Shown: in pieces, positions 47,389-61,701 of the stretch | Layout of the letters: every line of letters begins with the position of its first letter | Numbering within the stretch: the first letter of the stretch is position 1 | Source: Serratia symbiotica str. 'Cinara cedri' | Lineage (GTDB): Bacteria > Pseudomonadota > Gammaproteobacteria > Enterobacterales > Enterobacteriaceae | NCBI GenBank assembly: GCA_000238975.1 | Contig: CP002295.1 | Span: 930,001 to 994,000 of the forward strand | Direction: 5' to 3' | Length of the DNA stretch: 64,000 bases | The notes under the pieces: generated by a model | Seen by the model: only the letters and a program-made list of their open reading frames with translations | Database searches by the model: none | Told to the model about the DNA's origin: nothing | Program-made: the position numbers and the translations under genes

Positions 47389-50000
47389 TTATATTTTATA
47401 GTATAGTTAGCATAATAATGTACTATTAATATCAGTCTATAAAAATTACTTCTGTCTTAAAACTTTCTGCTCATAAAAAACTAACATTAACTATTAGAAT
47501 GAGAGCTTGATTTATTAATACTACCTTTACCTAAGAGTAGGACTAGTTCATCTAACTTACGTGGTATTTATTTAGCTCTTGTCATAAATAAAACTAAGAA
47601 CTTATCATTACACTAATACACTTATTTTATACTAAAATTAGTGTATTCACTCTATTTTTCAAAAACGAACAAATTAACGATACAGCGATACTGTATTCAC
47701 TACCTAAAATAGAATCTCTCTCCTCGATGATACGAGTATCAAATAGTACATCTGTGCTTTACAACTATTATGTTATTGAATGAAATTGATCAAATATTGA
47801 AAATATTTACTTTTACATCTTGTAATGTGGTATATAATAAATCATAATTAATAATTTATACAAATGAAATAGATAAAAATCAAAATTACATTCAGATATT
47901 TAATAATTAGTTTTTTGCTAAAAAGATTAATTAATTATACACATATCTTAACTTATGTATAATGGCTATGTGTAATACAATACCTAATACCATTAGGTAT
48001 TATAAGTAAAACATTTTATTTTAAAAAATTAACATCCTATATAATTAAAAACTAAACCATTAATAAACTTAAGATAATACTATTATAATTATCTTTTACT
48101 AATTTTTTATAACTTAATTGTAATCTTAATAAATAATTAAATATATACTATTGTATTAAATCTTAGAATATAAGTTTATCGCGCTAAACAAATAGCGTAT
48201 ATTTAATTATTCTCATTACAATCATTAGCAGTAACTGACATTAGCATGTCTTCACTAAACTTAAAAAAGTTCTATAGTAAATAATATTTACTCTTTTATA
48301 CTTAATCACTTCGACAATAGCAATCATTGAGCAAAAATTCTTTAGCTATATTATTAATATTTCATCAATATTATATACGCAAATCATTTTAGGATAAGTA
48401 ATATCAAAAGTGATGTTACTTAATAATTTATGCTGCTTATATAATCATAGAGCATTTTGATCCAATTCTCCGCAAAATTATTAATAATTGCATTAGAGTG
48501 GCTACTTTATTTTTAATACTTTAAGTTAAAAGATCCTGCCTAATAGGCAAAAATTAAATTATGTGGATAGTATTAATTATATTAATCAATACTTGGTATC
48601 AAACATGTCAATAAAATATAAATGCTATAATTAATAAAGCTTCATACTAAAATTATAACATATTGATAAGATAGTGATCTTTATATTAAGCAAAACCATT
48701 AAAATTACTTTTAGCAGCAGAAAATATCTGCAGCAACTTAATTCATTAAAACTTAAAAATAGTGCTTGAATATTAACATTCGTTAATGCATTTATTAAAT
48801 GCAAACATAGTTACTACACTATTATGTAAAGTAATTTATTTAATTTTTAGGAATACTTAATTTAACCTAAAAACTAATTTATTGACTATTATTACCCCAT
48901 TACTAAAATTTACAGTACGCCACTATCTTTATAAAACGAGCACAATCTACATTGTAGATATAACAAAAACTTGTCTATAATTACATAAACTTAAAACTAT
49001 AACTATTTACCTTACACTCAGTAAAAGCATAAAAATATTTTTTTAAAAAACGTAACAAAGATTATATCATAATAATGATCTTCATAAACTACAAATACTA
49101 AATTATCTGGATTAATAAATAAAAATTGATATATTGAAATAATTTTATATCATTAATAATATATACTTTTATCTAAAAAATTATTATTTGATAATATCAG
49201 TATTTTCTCTTTTCTTAGAAAATTATTATAATTTTTTCATTTTATTTCTAAATTTGTTCTAACAGTGTTATCTTATAAATAACTTAACATAAAATTTCAC
49301 TAGAAGCTTATCACACGAGGCAACTAAAGTAAAAAAATAATCATATTCAGATAATCTTTCACCCATTTACTAGTTAACCTAGAACATACTGTTATTACTT
49401 TACACAATAAATACATAATATTGCACTACATATAGTATATATAATCGTCAAATTACAACTAGCGACATTATATTTCAATAGCCTAAGCAAAACAAAATTC
49501 TATATCTAAAATAATTTAAGTAAAAGTAACGAAATACTGCATATAATTTATAGGTATGTACTATTATTAAATCTCTAATTAAAAATAAAATTTAACGTTT
49601 ATTAAAATGTAATGTGAATAAATAATTCAAGTCTAAAATAAAGCGGCAATCAAGTAATCACAGGATGATTATATTTCTCTAAGAAATAATCATTAACTAC
49701 TAAACAATCTGTAGCTACAAATGCAAAATAATTATATAATACACATTATCATTAGCACCCCAGATAAATACTAAACATGCGAAATAACTATTATAATATC
49801 CTTAATATCAACATAAACAGCGAGAAACATTAAAGCCTCTGCTACCGCAAAATATCTCTAGAAACAACTCATCTAATGGGTATCTAGGATAGAACAGGAG
49901 GATAAAAAAAGAATTCATCAGCACTAAAAGTTCATAAAATTAGTTATATTATGTTGTAATCTGATATCCACCGCACTCCTTGTCAAGTTCTATATATCAA

Positions 50001-50100
50001 CAGAGGAACGCTATGTACCATAATTAATATTATGGAGATAAAATACTTAATAGCGCAGCTTAAAGCATATCAAAGAAGTACATATCGCTAATAAACACAT
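50001..50100 (+). pseudogene. Decayed unidentified gene start
   Basis: GAGGAA is followed 4 nt later by ATG at 50013. Translation gives MYHN, a TAA, then YYGDKILNSAA, another TAA, then SISKKYISLINT. If the two TAA were CAA or similar, this would be a respectable N-terminus. A TATATAT box lies about 25 bp upstream. I cannot name the gene; it could be chance. Confidence 0.25.
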
Positions 50101-53100
50101 ATTACATAAGATTATAGTAATATAATATATTAAAAATAAAGTAAGAATAAAACAAACATTAGCGTAATAATAGCAACTAGCGCCTAAGCCCTAAAGCTTT
50201 AGTAAGCAATTCTTAAAGAATTGCAACTTAATATTTATATATGTTATGTATAGTAATAACTCCAATATTAATAATTCTAGCATAGAGCATTAATTAATTT
50301 AACTTACTATACTAAAAACTTAGCACTATCCCTACAGAAGCAGGAATAGTGTAGAAAAGTTAATATAGCTAAAACATTTCATTAATTACTAATATATTGC
50401 TAATATAGTTATTACTGCTATAGCAGTAAATAATAATAACAATAATATAAATAGAATTATTATAATAATCATAAACATAGAAATCTACGTCATACAAATC
50501 TAATACAAATAAACTAACAATATTAGTAATTAAGTCAGTAAAAATAAAAAAATAATTTAGTTATTAAGTACCACAACTAATGGCTAGTGGATATATATTT
50601 ATGGTTATCAATAATTATCACGTGTACTATTCACTACCCCAACGACTGTAAATAACGCCAAAAGAAGCTTTCAACTAATTAAATGTGCTACCAACAAATA
50701 TTATATATTACTAATAATATTAGGCTATTAACATTATAGCCGTAATCAATTAGTTCTATGCTACATCCATTATAGATGGATAGCATACTACATGATCATG
50801 TAAAGTTATCTTTTGCGCACACAAATAACTATAATACTAAATTTTAATTATGTTTTGAATGCAGCAATAGTTGTAAAAAATAATAAATATTAGACTTAAT
50901 TTTTTATAGTTATATTATTAGATATTGTATTTTATGCAACATATAAGTAACTAAACTATATAAGACTAAAAAATACAATATTTTCTAACTACGTAAAATT
51001 ATATGCCGAATATATCCCATATATGATATGGTATCATAATTATATACATGATTATATCTTTTTATAACTTATATCTATTATCTAGCTATATGGTTTGCGC
51101 ACAAAATTATTTTAAACACCAAAATAAATACTCAATATTACTGATAATCGTCGTATTTATTCATAATCACATACACCTAATTCATTATAAAATTATAAAA
51201 ATAAAACACATTTTACTTAAAGTAGAAAAACTCTAGTACATACTTCGCTTTAGCATCAAAATATAGCCAATAATCATTGTTCCTGCAATAAAAATAAAAT
51301 TAATAAGTTGGTATCAGTAAAACCTACTAAAAGAGTTATTTAAAATATTTAATAATAAATGAATTAAATTAATATTTATTAAATATAAAACCAAACTAGC
51401 ACTAATAAGGTACTCATGAATTATTTAAGTAATTATTATTACTTATTGCTGCGGTGCGCTATAACCTTATAATCTAATATTGTATAATACTTAGTTGTAT
51501 TTTAAGTAAATTAGCACCATAACCAAATAGGTACAAATAATTAATTTAATACGATATAAAAAATTAATAAAGCTAAAATTAGTTATTTTATGATAATTAA
51601 GTTATATAATTCTAATGCTATATTCTGTGATCAAAATTATTACAGTATAGATACTATTATAATTAGTAACCAATAGGTTCATAAAAATAAACTAAATTAT
51701 TATAATACATATATTTATTGTATTTTTAACTAAAGAGATTGGCATCTTAGTGAGATGAACGCTGTAATCAATAGAGATAAAATAAAAGAAAAATATTAAT
51801 AATACCAATCATCACCACGATGATCATAGATTCGTTTTAACGGTAATAAATAAAATAAAAAATACTACAGATAACAAAAGTAATATTTTAAAATAAATAT
51901 ACAATAATATTGTAAAGAAATAAATAGGCAATATAGTATACTCTATAAAATAAATACAAGTAACTGTAAATAATATCCGTCTCAGTATACTAAAATTTTA
52001 GACCTTATAGATTATAAATAATACGGTACTAATTAGTTAGTGTAGTAGTACCCCTTACAAGGGCGAGTATGCATTTAGTCTTCAGTAACTAATCAGTAGG
52101 AGTAAGTTAAATAAAATAATACTATGACAGTAGCAAAACTTAATTATAAAAAGTTTTATATTATATTAGTAAACTCACTATCAGTACCATTAATATTCAT
52201 TTATTTTATTTACGATACTTAATAAAACAAGCAAATTAATATCCTCTAAATTAAAAAGTGATAATTAATATTAACTGATATTAACAGCATCATTAATATA
52301 TGCTTCAATAACCATCATAAATAATCATATAATAAATAACATATTAGCCATTAACTTACTTTAAAGGTACTAAAGTATATTTTTTATACTAAAAATAAAT
52401 AATAATACAATCTAAATATAATAATAAGGATTAATGCTTCACTAATACCAGTAACAACAGTTAAATAATTTTTAATACCGAAATAAGATAATCTTATTAT
52501 AAATAATATAAATCTAATATACTATGAATAATGCTTTCTTTAAAATTTATTATTTTATATTAATATATAATACTAATATATAATGGTAAAATAACATAAC
52601 TACTAATTTTCTCTGCACTATAACTTTATAGCTGATTATTAATGTAAATAAGAAAATATTAATACAAATCATGACCTAAAATATAAATAATCTAGAATAA
52701 ATAATACAAAATAACATAATCAGCACAACATTTTAGTATATTCTTAAATAATAACTAATAGCACTTAAAGTTACTGTTATAATATAGTACGTTATTACAT
52801 TTTTCTCCTAGAGAGAAAACTACATATTTTACAGCTAAAAAATCTATATTAGACATAAAGACTTGCTGCGTAAAAATAGTATTAGTCAATATTATTGATA
52901 GGAATTATACTTATAAATAATATATTTATGATAATCGTACATTACACTTTGATGCTAATCATGTACATAAGTATATTCCAGTTAAAGATGTACTGAAATA
53001 CCTAAATTAGGCATATTAAGAATAGTTATAACCATTACTAAATCTTAGCTCCCATGGATTATGATTAGTTATTTATTAGCTAATATCAATAGTAAATATA

Positions 53101-54268
53101 AATACATTTAGTGCACTCAATGAACATTGCTACCATAAGTACATAAATTATCAATGATTATATTAATCTACAGGTACTATATAGTATATAAAAAGATATA
53201 ATATCTAGTATAGAAATCCTAAATTTCTAGATAGAGATTAAAAATAATAGATAATTAAAATTGTCATAATATTTACTTTTACTTCATATTATTAGTAATA
53301 TTTAGTTAAAAGGATATCCATTGAAGCAAAAATATAAGTAACTAAATATTATCACTGCAGAAGATAATATTTATTATTAGGTTTTACCTACTATACTAGT
53401 AATAGTTTTTATGGTATTGTACTCTAAATCATCTTTATAGAATTAAATAATTTAAATTTTATAATTTTTCTGCTAATTTTAAGATTTAGCCTAAAATACA
53501 TCTTTACTTATTAACAATATATTACTAGTTATACTAGTAATAGTATATTATACTCCCATGTTTTAGGAAGTTAATTATAAATTTAATAATTAATAATATA
53601 ACATATATATTATTAATTCATAAGTTATATTACATATATGTAAGTATTATATAATCTATATCATATAAGTATAGCAAAAACTACTCATATATTAAAGTAT
53701 GATCTTGATCATATTATTGATATATTTGAAATAATAATTTACTACTAATTTTAATCATTCAAAAGTCAAAACTATTGTAGTTAATAGCTATATCTCACAC
53801 ACTAATTAAATAACAACAACTAGCAATGCATAATCATACTATAAATATTATAATTATAATTATAGGTTACATTGTACATTAAATTAATAAATCTAGCTAC
53901 ACCGTAAGTAGCAGCAAGGAATTATTATATATTTATACTAATGACTAAGTATTAATTTTTTAGCATGAATACAATTAATTTAAAAATATTATGATATTTT
54001 ACTAAATTATAACTAATAGAATAGTCTGTACGTATGAACAATCTACCTGTTTTACAAAAAATATTTATATAGATTATGGTTTATTACATATATATTATTG
54101 TCATTAATATTTTATTACCTACAAAACAATTACTAAATTAATATTAAAATATTAAATAACTTATAATGCCACAGCTGATAAGTATGACTATAAATAATAT
54201 TAGGTGTATTATCTAATGACAAAATGTTCTTATTTATTATTTCAATCATTGCTTATCTAAGTATTAAC

Positions 54269-54298
54269 AAAGAGGACGATATAAATGCCGTCCTCTTT
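54269..54298 (-). terminator. Hairpin downstream of gapA
   Basis: Perfect 10-bp arms AAAGAGGACG / CGTCCTCTTT with a 10-nt loop, 26 bp beyond the gapA stop. On the gapA strand the stem ends CTTTGTTAA, a poor U-run, but position and GC content suggest it ends or protects the gapA transcript. Confidence 0.7.
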
Positions 54299-54323
54299 CA
54301 TTTACTCATTCACTATAATGCTA

Positions 54324-55361
<1,038 letters not shown>

Positions 55362-55697
55362 TTAATAAAAACTTTGCTGAATAATAAACTTAATTATATT
55401 AATTCATGCATCAAACTAAACCTAAGTTGATATTGTACGTTTATTGTTCTCCATATTTATAAATCATCTAACTCACTGTATATTAAAATAAAATAAAAAA
55501 TATAAAATTAGCACTTATGATGACGTTAACAGAATAACTGATTATCCTTATATAATAGATTATAATTAATAATTAAGTAATAGACATATATAAGTATTTA
55601 TTTTTATTTCAATTATTAATTTTTTAATATTATCCTTTTAATAAAAACCATCAATCACTGACGCATTCTTCTAAAAGAAGAGTAATTATTCTTAACT

Positions 55698-55866
55698 AGG
55701 AGGAACATTATGCACTTCCGTTAACTAGGAAGAAATATTCTATTTCCAATAAATTATTGCATTACAGGCATGAAAATGTATACTAGTTTTTATACTGTTA
55801 TTACCTGTTATTCATGGTGAAGACATGAGCATGATTGCGATTATCATGCACTTAGTTTATAGGTAA
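55698..55866 (+). pseudogene. Decayed small gene with strong Shine-Dalgarno sequence
   Basis: AGGAGGA (55698-55704) is followed 5 nt later by ATG 55710, reading MHFR then TAA, then LGRNILFP...MKMYTSF. A one-base shift near 55790 continues as ILLLPVIHGEDMSMIAIIMHLVYR and a stop at 55864. The DNA is GC-richer than its flanks. The hydrophobic C-terminal part could be a membrane segment. I do not recognise it. One nonsense and one frameshift would make it a pseudogene. Confidence 0.3.
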
Positions 55867-56755
55867 ATAGGCACTAATTATTTTATTTATTAAATTTTAT
55901 ATCACCCATATAATATTAAAAGAATCACAATCAAATATAAGTACTACAGAATTAATATAGGTACATATATAAGTATTAAACTACAATGAATAGAAGATCA
56001 CTTTTACACCAATTTAAATTTATGAATATTGATAGATATTCCAATGACTAATATGGTTTTCAATTAAATAGATTCTTGAGAATGAAATTAATATAGATAA
56101 TATGTTTTTAAAAAAAGTATATTATCTTAACCATATAATATTTAATAACAATTACACCTAAAATCTACTAACTAACTGCCTACTAAAAGTTATTATGGGT
56201 AGTTAAATTAGTAAATAACTAAATAACACAACACTGATCATAAAATAAATAAACTACAAATAATAATACAATATCAATCAAATAATATTACTCGTAATTA
56301 TATAATATTGATAAGAATACTAATTACTAGATAGTTATAAGTTGCAAGTACACACTCATCCATAAACTACTTATAAAAATAAAAATACAATCAGCTAATT
56401 AGTGCGATAATTGATAATATAGTGGTCGGTAATATGTATTAGATTATACTAACGTACGTATAATGATGACCATTACTTAATATAGTTATACTTATAATAC
56501 AACATTAACCTATGCAATACATTTAATGATATTTTATAAATTAAGTGATAGCTTCTAATATCCAATAATTTATTGTCTTTTAACCTAGGTAAATAATAAA
56601 AGAGAAAATTAAGAATAAAACTTAATTTAATGTAAACATGGTATTAAGAATGGATTTTTTCTCTCTTCATTATAAATAATAATCTATACTTATTTTTTCT
56701 AAAATAATAAACTGCATTCTAAATTTTCCAAATTACATTTAGGGAGAGCGACTAG

Positions 56756-56833
56756 ATGATAAAGCACACTATTACCATATACGAATTTAAAGATCTTTTT
56801 ATGCCCTCTGAATTAAAAACTAAAAATATTTAA
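56756..56833 (+). CDS. Possible 25-aa micro-ORF with Shine-Dalgarno sequence
   Basis: AGGGAG (56741-56746) lies 9 nt before ATG 56756, which opens a 25-codon frame (MIKHTITIYEFKDLFMPSEL and five more residues) ending at TAA. Codon composition is less AT-biased than the flanks. It may be a real small protein or the intact 5' end of a truncated gene. I recognise no family. Confidence 0.3.
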   Translation: MIKHTITIYEFKDLFMPSELKTKNI

Positions 56834-57487
56834 TATAATCACCTTGTAACATTAATGACGTTTTAATACCATAAAGATATAATGATTTGATATTTACTAG
56901 TGATAATCAATAGACGTATAAGCATATTTTAATAAAAAATATTTTAAATACATAACAATTTATTATATAATTAATTATATATACTTTTAATACCTAGATT
57001 TCATTAACAATAAAGATAGTTAATTAGATCTTCTTTCAATACTATATATAATATTAAACAAATAATAGATCAAAAATTTTAATAAAATTTAATAAAATTT
57101 ATTACTATACTAAGTATGTTTTATAATAACTATTATAAATCAATAAAGAAGAACTTAAGTAATATAGTACTTTAGATATCTTCGCTTCATTATCATAAAG
57201 TTAATTATTATTCGCATATTATGACTCTATTATCTATCAGTCAAAAGTAGTATTACGTGACTAAAATTTCATAAAAGCATATATAATTATGGACGCTAAG
57301 ATAGATATCTTGTCTTAACCTCAATAATTAGTAGTATTTTAGTGACTCACTCTTACCCATAAATACAATAGATAATTGTAATTATACTTATGTGGTTATT
57401 ACCATAACCTAACAATTTACATACATAGCAAATTACTTCAATTATAAAGAAATATATGTATGTAGGTATAATCTGCCTTATATCTAA

Positions 57488-57511
57488 TAATTAGACTGTT
57501 TAGTCTAATTA
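57488..57511. repeat. Orphan hairpin, 10-bp arms
   Basis: Perfect arms TAATTAGACT / AGTCTAATTA around GTTT, about 540 bp downstream of ansA in the gapA-ansA spacer. Confidence 0.55.
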
Positions 57512-58047
57512 TATTCTATTAAATATAGTTCAGCTTCTTTTATATTTAAAAGTACTCGCAAGACTATTAACTATTATTTCATATGTTTCTAGCTTTCACC
57601 ACTAATACATAGTACCTACTACTAATAAAAAGAATCAAAACATAGATACACTGCTCACTCTTTAGATGGCGTTTATAGGCCATGAAAATCATCACTAAAG
57701 AACTAATATCCTATTATATTAATAAATAGCACCACAAATCAAGTAGATTACATATAATTAATATTTATAATATTTAGCTCTACTTCTGTGCAGTTTATTA
57801 TATTTACTCAAAGTTAGTTTTTAATATAGCAGCTTTCATCAACAAAGACTTATATGTAATATAATAATGTTAATTAATAAAAAAATTAGATTGAATCATT
57901 AGCCGCAGATTACTTACAATACATTGTAAAGGAATAAAAAATTATTCAATTTATAGTATTTAATTACTATTTATATATTGGAAAATCTATGCGACAATTT
58001 AATTCTTATTAATAAATAAAAATCTATACTACATTTCTACCTGTTAT

Positions 58048-59079
58048 TTAATCACTAATACTTAATTCGCCACGTAAGTCTTGCTGCATCTGGCAACGAA
58101 TTTGCTCTAGCGTTAACCGTTGACTAAATAGATAATATAATTTAGTCAATGTAGCTTCAATAGTCATATCAAAGCCGCTAATGACTCCTGCGCGTGCTAA
58201 GGTATTGCCAGTAGCATAACCTTCCATGTTAATTCTGCCATAAATACATTGTGTTATATTGATTATTACAATACCACGTTTGCATGCATTACGCAATTCA
58301 TCAATTATTTCAACCTCTTGTGGCGAATTTCCTACGCCGTAAGAACGTAAAATTAATGCTCTTACTGGTCTTAGTAAAAAATTACGTAATATCGCCCTTG
58401 AAATCCCAGGGTAAAGAGTTACGATGCTAATTGGCTGAGGTATAATAGAATGTACATTTAATTCACCGTGACATATTAGACCAGTAGCACTGTTAATAGA
58501 GTGAATATGAGTGCCAACTTCTAAGAGTGGCGGTAGATGCGGAGAAGCGAATGCATCAAAACTATCGGTATTAACCTTAGTCGTACGGTTACCTCGAAAT
58601 AGTTTGTTATTAAAAAATAAACTTACTTCGTGCACTGGGTAATAGGCTGCGATATACAGAGCATTAAGTAGATTGGTGTAACCATCAGAGCGGATTTGTG
58701 CAAGCGGGATCTGTGAACCAGTTACAATCACTGGTTTAACTAAGTTCTCCAGCATAAAAGATAGCGCTGAAGCCGTAAAAGCCATAGTGTCAGTGCCATG
58801 CAAAATAACAAAACCATCATAACGATGATAATTTTGTTTAATATCATCAGCAATATTTTGCCAATCATGTGGCGTTACATCAGAAGAATCTATTAAATGC
58901 GTATATTCACAGACAATGAAGTCCGGCATTTCCGGATGATTAAATTCAGGCATTAATTTAAGTTGCTGCTGTAAATAACCGGCAACAGGAACATAGCCCC
59001 GACTAGAAGACTGCATACCAATAGTACCGCCTGTATAGGCAACGTAAATAAATTTCTTTTTTTTATTCATTACCTTCAT
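58048..59079 (-). CDS. ansA: Cytoplasmic L-asparaginase I
   Basis: Hydrolyses L-asparagine to aspartate and ammonia. The length is 343 aa (E. coli 338). Catalytic threonine motifs 'YTGGTIGMQ' (15-23) and 'VILHGTDTMAFTASALSF' (about 92-109) are intact, with 'VTGSQIPLAQIRSDG'. 'RSYGVGNSPQ' and C-terminal 'LTKLYYLFSQ...LRGELSI' match. There are two in-frame ATG: 59079 (MKVMNKKKK) and 59070 (MNKKKK). The second aligns better with MQKKSIYVAYTGG. An 8-A run codes the lysines. It lies 76 bp downstream of sppA on the same strand, the sppA-ansA order of E. coli. Confidence 0.95.
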   Translation of the reverse strand: MKVMNKKKKFIYVAYTGGTIGMQSSSRGYVPVAGYLQQQLKLMPEFNHPEMPDFIVCEYTHLIDSSDVTPHDWQNIADDIKQNYHRYDGFVILHGTDTMAFTASALSFMLENLVKPVIVTGSQIPLAQIRSDGYTNLLNALYIAAYYPVHEVSLFFNNKLFRGNRTTKVNTDSFDAFASPHLPPLLEVGTHIHSINSATGLICHGELNVHSIIPQPISIVTLYPGISRAILRNFLLRPVRALILRSYGVGNSPQEVEIIDELRNACKRGIVIINITQCIYGRINMEGYATGNTLARAGVISGFDMTIEATLTKLYYLFSQRLTLEQIRCQMQQDLRGELSISD

Positions 59080-59155
59080 CTAGATAATATGGACCAAGTA
59101 ATAGGAAGCTAGAAGCAAACAAGTCCCAGAAATAACCTGGACATAATATTATTAA

Positions 59156-61015
59156 TTAGCGAATTTCTCCACACGTTAAACACAGTGCATAACAATTTTG
59201 TGGGTCATTAAGTATACTTAATAGCGGCTGTTGTGCTTTGACAAACATCATCAGAGAAGCTAGTGGAATAGGTAGCATTTCTTGAAGCGAAGAATACAGT
59301 ATATCATGAATAGATCCATTAAAATAACTTAATAATACTATGTCAATTAAGTTTGGAGTGTCAACGAACCAATGCAATTGCCACTCTTTTAACTTAGCTA
59401 ACTCAGCTGCTTTAATCACAGCATCATCAAAATCACCCAGCTGATCAACTAATCCGTTATCTTTAGCATCACTACCCAACCAAACGTGTCCTTGTGCGAT
59501 TTGTTCTACCTGCTGCGGTAACATTTTGCGTGCTTTAGCAACTAGCTCAATAAATTGTTTGTATCCATGCTCAATACTTAATTGCATAATTTGTGAGAAT
59601 ATCGGCGGAAGAGCTTTAGTTGCTGTAATATCAGCTAAAGGTGAGGTTGCCACCCCATCAGCATGCACGCCAATGCCATATAATGTACGCTCATATGTAT
59701 TAATAACACCAAAAATACCAATAGATCCTGTTAAAGTACTTGGGCTAGCAATGATATAATCAGCAGGCGTAGAGATCCAGTAGCCACCAGAAGCAGCTGT
59801 ACCGCCCATAGAGACCACTACTGGTTTACCAGTAGCCCTTATTCGATCAAGTTCAACGCGAATTAATTCAGAGGCATTAACATTACCGCCAGGGCTATTA
59901 ACACGCAATACTATTGCTTTAATCATTGGATCTATACGTGCCTGACGTAATTCAGCCATAGTAGTATCGACACCTACAGTACCAGAAGATTGTACTCCAT
60001 CCATAATAACACCATTGGTAAAAATTACAGCAATCTCGCTACCATGAATATCATCTAGTTCAGGCTGATAGTTATATATGCTGATAGCATTAAATTTATT
60101 AGTGCGTTTATTCAATCCAAAAGTTTTTACTAACTGATCTTCCATTGTAGCGCGTGAAGCAAGTTCATCCACTAACTTATTATCCAACGCATAACGTGCA
60201 GTATCTCCATCTACAGCCTGTAAACCACTTAGAACCTTTTCGGCACCAGGAAACATTTCCTGCGGAGTCAAGTGACGATTCATTGCCACAGTATCTAAAT
60301 AATTTTGCCACAAACCATTAATCCAGCGGTTATCTGCTTCACGTGCCTCTAGTGACATATTATCGCGAATTAACGGTTCTACTGCCGATTTATAAACACC
60401 AACACGAAAAATATGGGGAGTAACTTTAAACATCTCTAGAAACGATTTATAATAAAGATTATTATTGGAAAAACCGTGCAGATCAACCAAACCTTTTGGC
60501 GACATATATATTCGATTGGCGTAACTAGCTAAGTAGTACTGCATCTGACTATAGTGATCACCGATAGCAATAATAGGTTTACCACTATTACGGAATTCAC
60601 GTAGCGCTTTACCAATATAATTTAAAGAAGGCTGATCTGAGCCACTAAATCCATTTAATTGTAATACCATACCAGTAATATTTTGATCATCGATTGCTTT
60701 ACGAATACTATTAACGAGATCAAATAATGAGTTTTCCTGTAATTGATTTCTGGTAGCACTAAATAATTCACGTCTCCATTGACGTATTTTCTTATTCACC
60801 GAAGGCTGATCAACGATCGCGCCTCTTAAATCTACTAGTAGAGCGCAATGCTCCGGCACTTCTGGGGTAATAAAATCTTGAAAATAGAAATAAATACCCC
60901 CCCCAACTAAAAACAATAACACCAAAAATATATTAAGAATTAGCGCCCTAAAAAAGTTAAATAGACGCCATATACACCTAAATGTACTAACAAAAATTTT
61001 CCCTAACGCGCGCAT
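59156..61015 (-). CDS. sppA: Signal peptide peptidase SppA (protease IV)
   Basis: Inner-membrane serine protease that digests cleaved signal peptides. The length is 619 aa (E. coli 618). One N-terminal membrane segment (about 24-46), then two tandem S49 domains. The catalytic pair is Lys209 ('VGVYKSAVEP') in the first domain and Ser409 ('GGTAASGGYW') in the second, both present. 'RVNSPGGNVNASELI' is conserved. ATG at 61015 gives MRALGKIF. A run of eight G (C on the plus strand, 60897-60904) encodes Gly38-40 at the edge of the membrane segment, so slippage there would destroy nearly the whole protein. Confidence 0.96.
   Translation of the reverse strand: MRALGKIFVSTFRCIWRLFNFFRALILNIFLVLLFLVGGGIYFYFQDFITPEVPEHCALLVDLRGAIVDQPSVNKKIRQWRRELFSATRNQLQENSLFDLVNSIRKAIDDQNITGMVLQLNGFSGSDQPSLNYIGKALREFRNSGKPIIAIGDHYSQMQYYLASYANRIYMSPKGLVDLHGFSNNNLYYKSFLEMFKVTPHIFRVGVYKSAVEPLIRDNMSLEAREADNRWINGLWQNYLDTVAMNRHLTPQEMFPGAEKVLSGLQAVDGDTARYALDNKLVDELASRATMEDQLVKTFGLNKRTNKFNAISIYNYQPELDDIHGSEIAVIFTNGVIMDGVQSSGTVGVDTTMAELRQARIDPMIKAIVLRVNSPGGNVNASELIRVELDRIRATGKPVVVSMGGTAASGGYWISTPADYIIASPSTLTGSIGIFGVINTYERTLYGIGVHADGVATSPLADITATKALPPIFSQIMQLSIEHGYKQFIELVAKARKMLPQQVEQIAQGHVWLGSDAKDNGLVDQLGDFDDAVIKAAELAKLKEWQLHWFVDTPNLIDIVLLSYFNGSIHDILYSSLQEMLPIPLASLMMFVKAQQPLLSILNDPQNCYALCLTCGEIR
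60897..60904 (-). repeat. Eight-G homopolymer in sppA
   Basis: Eight consecutive C on the plus strand, read as GGG GGG GGT less one base in the frame LVGGGIYF. It is in frame at present. Confidence 0.95.
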
Positions 61016-61701
61016 GTATTCTCCAAAGAAATTTAAAAAATATTCTATGATATTATCCTAATGAGCAACTAAAGAAATGTCGATTTAAATATTCAACCAC
61101 GCAATATACTAATTAGATTTAGTATATACTGTCGAGTGATTATAACTTTATTTTAGTGGAAATTATTATTAACATTTTAATGGATGAACTACATCTTTCC
61201 TGCATTTACATTAAGTTTTACTCCTGAGGAGCTAACGCTAATATAAAAAGTATACTAGAATATCATAAATATGAAATATCATCTGTTAAAAGAACCACTG
61301 CTACGACTATGATATGTAGTTATTATTGAAAACAAATAGTTAGATTGATTTCGCTAGTTATGACAAAATATTTTAATAAAAGTTTCAATAAACAAGATAT
61401 AGATATAAATGCTACTAAGATATTGTTACGTATACTTTTAATTATTTCTTCTGTTACCAGCACCATTAATATACCAGTTAATAAGTAACTTATACACAAT
61501 AGTTACTACGTAACTAGTAAATAGTAAATTCCTCTACACGAAGTAAAAGGTAATAAAGGATTGCGTTAGAATAAGTAAGATATGTGCGCATACTACTAAG
61601 ATACATATTGAATAAATATGTATCTTGACAATTAATTTACTAATTACTTTTGAATTTTTAGTAAATCTAAGATTTATAGCTAGATACCTGAATATAACTA
61701 T

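Noticed and set aside
51048-51236. 62-codon open frame rich in Ile, Tyr, Leu, His and Lys
   Set aside because: Low-complexity product typical of AT-rich noncoding DNA; no ribosome site or neighbours.
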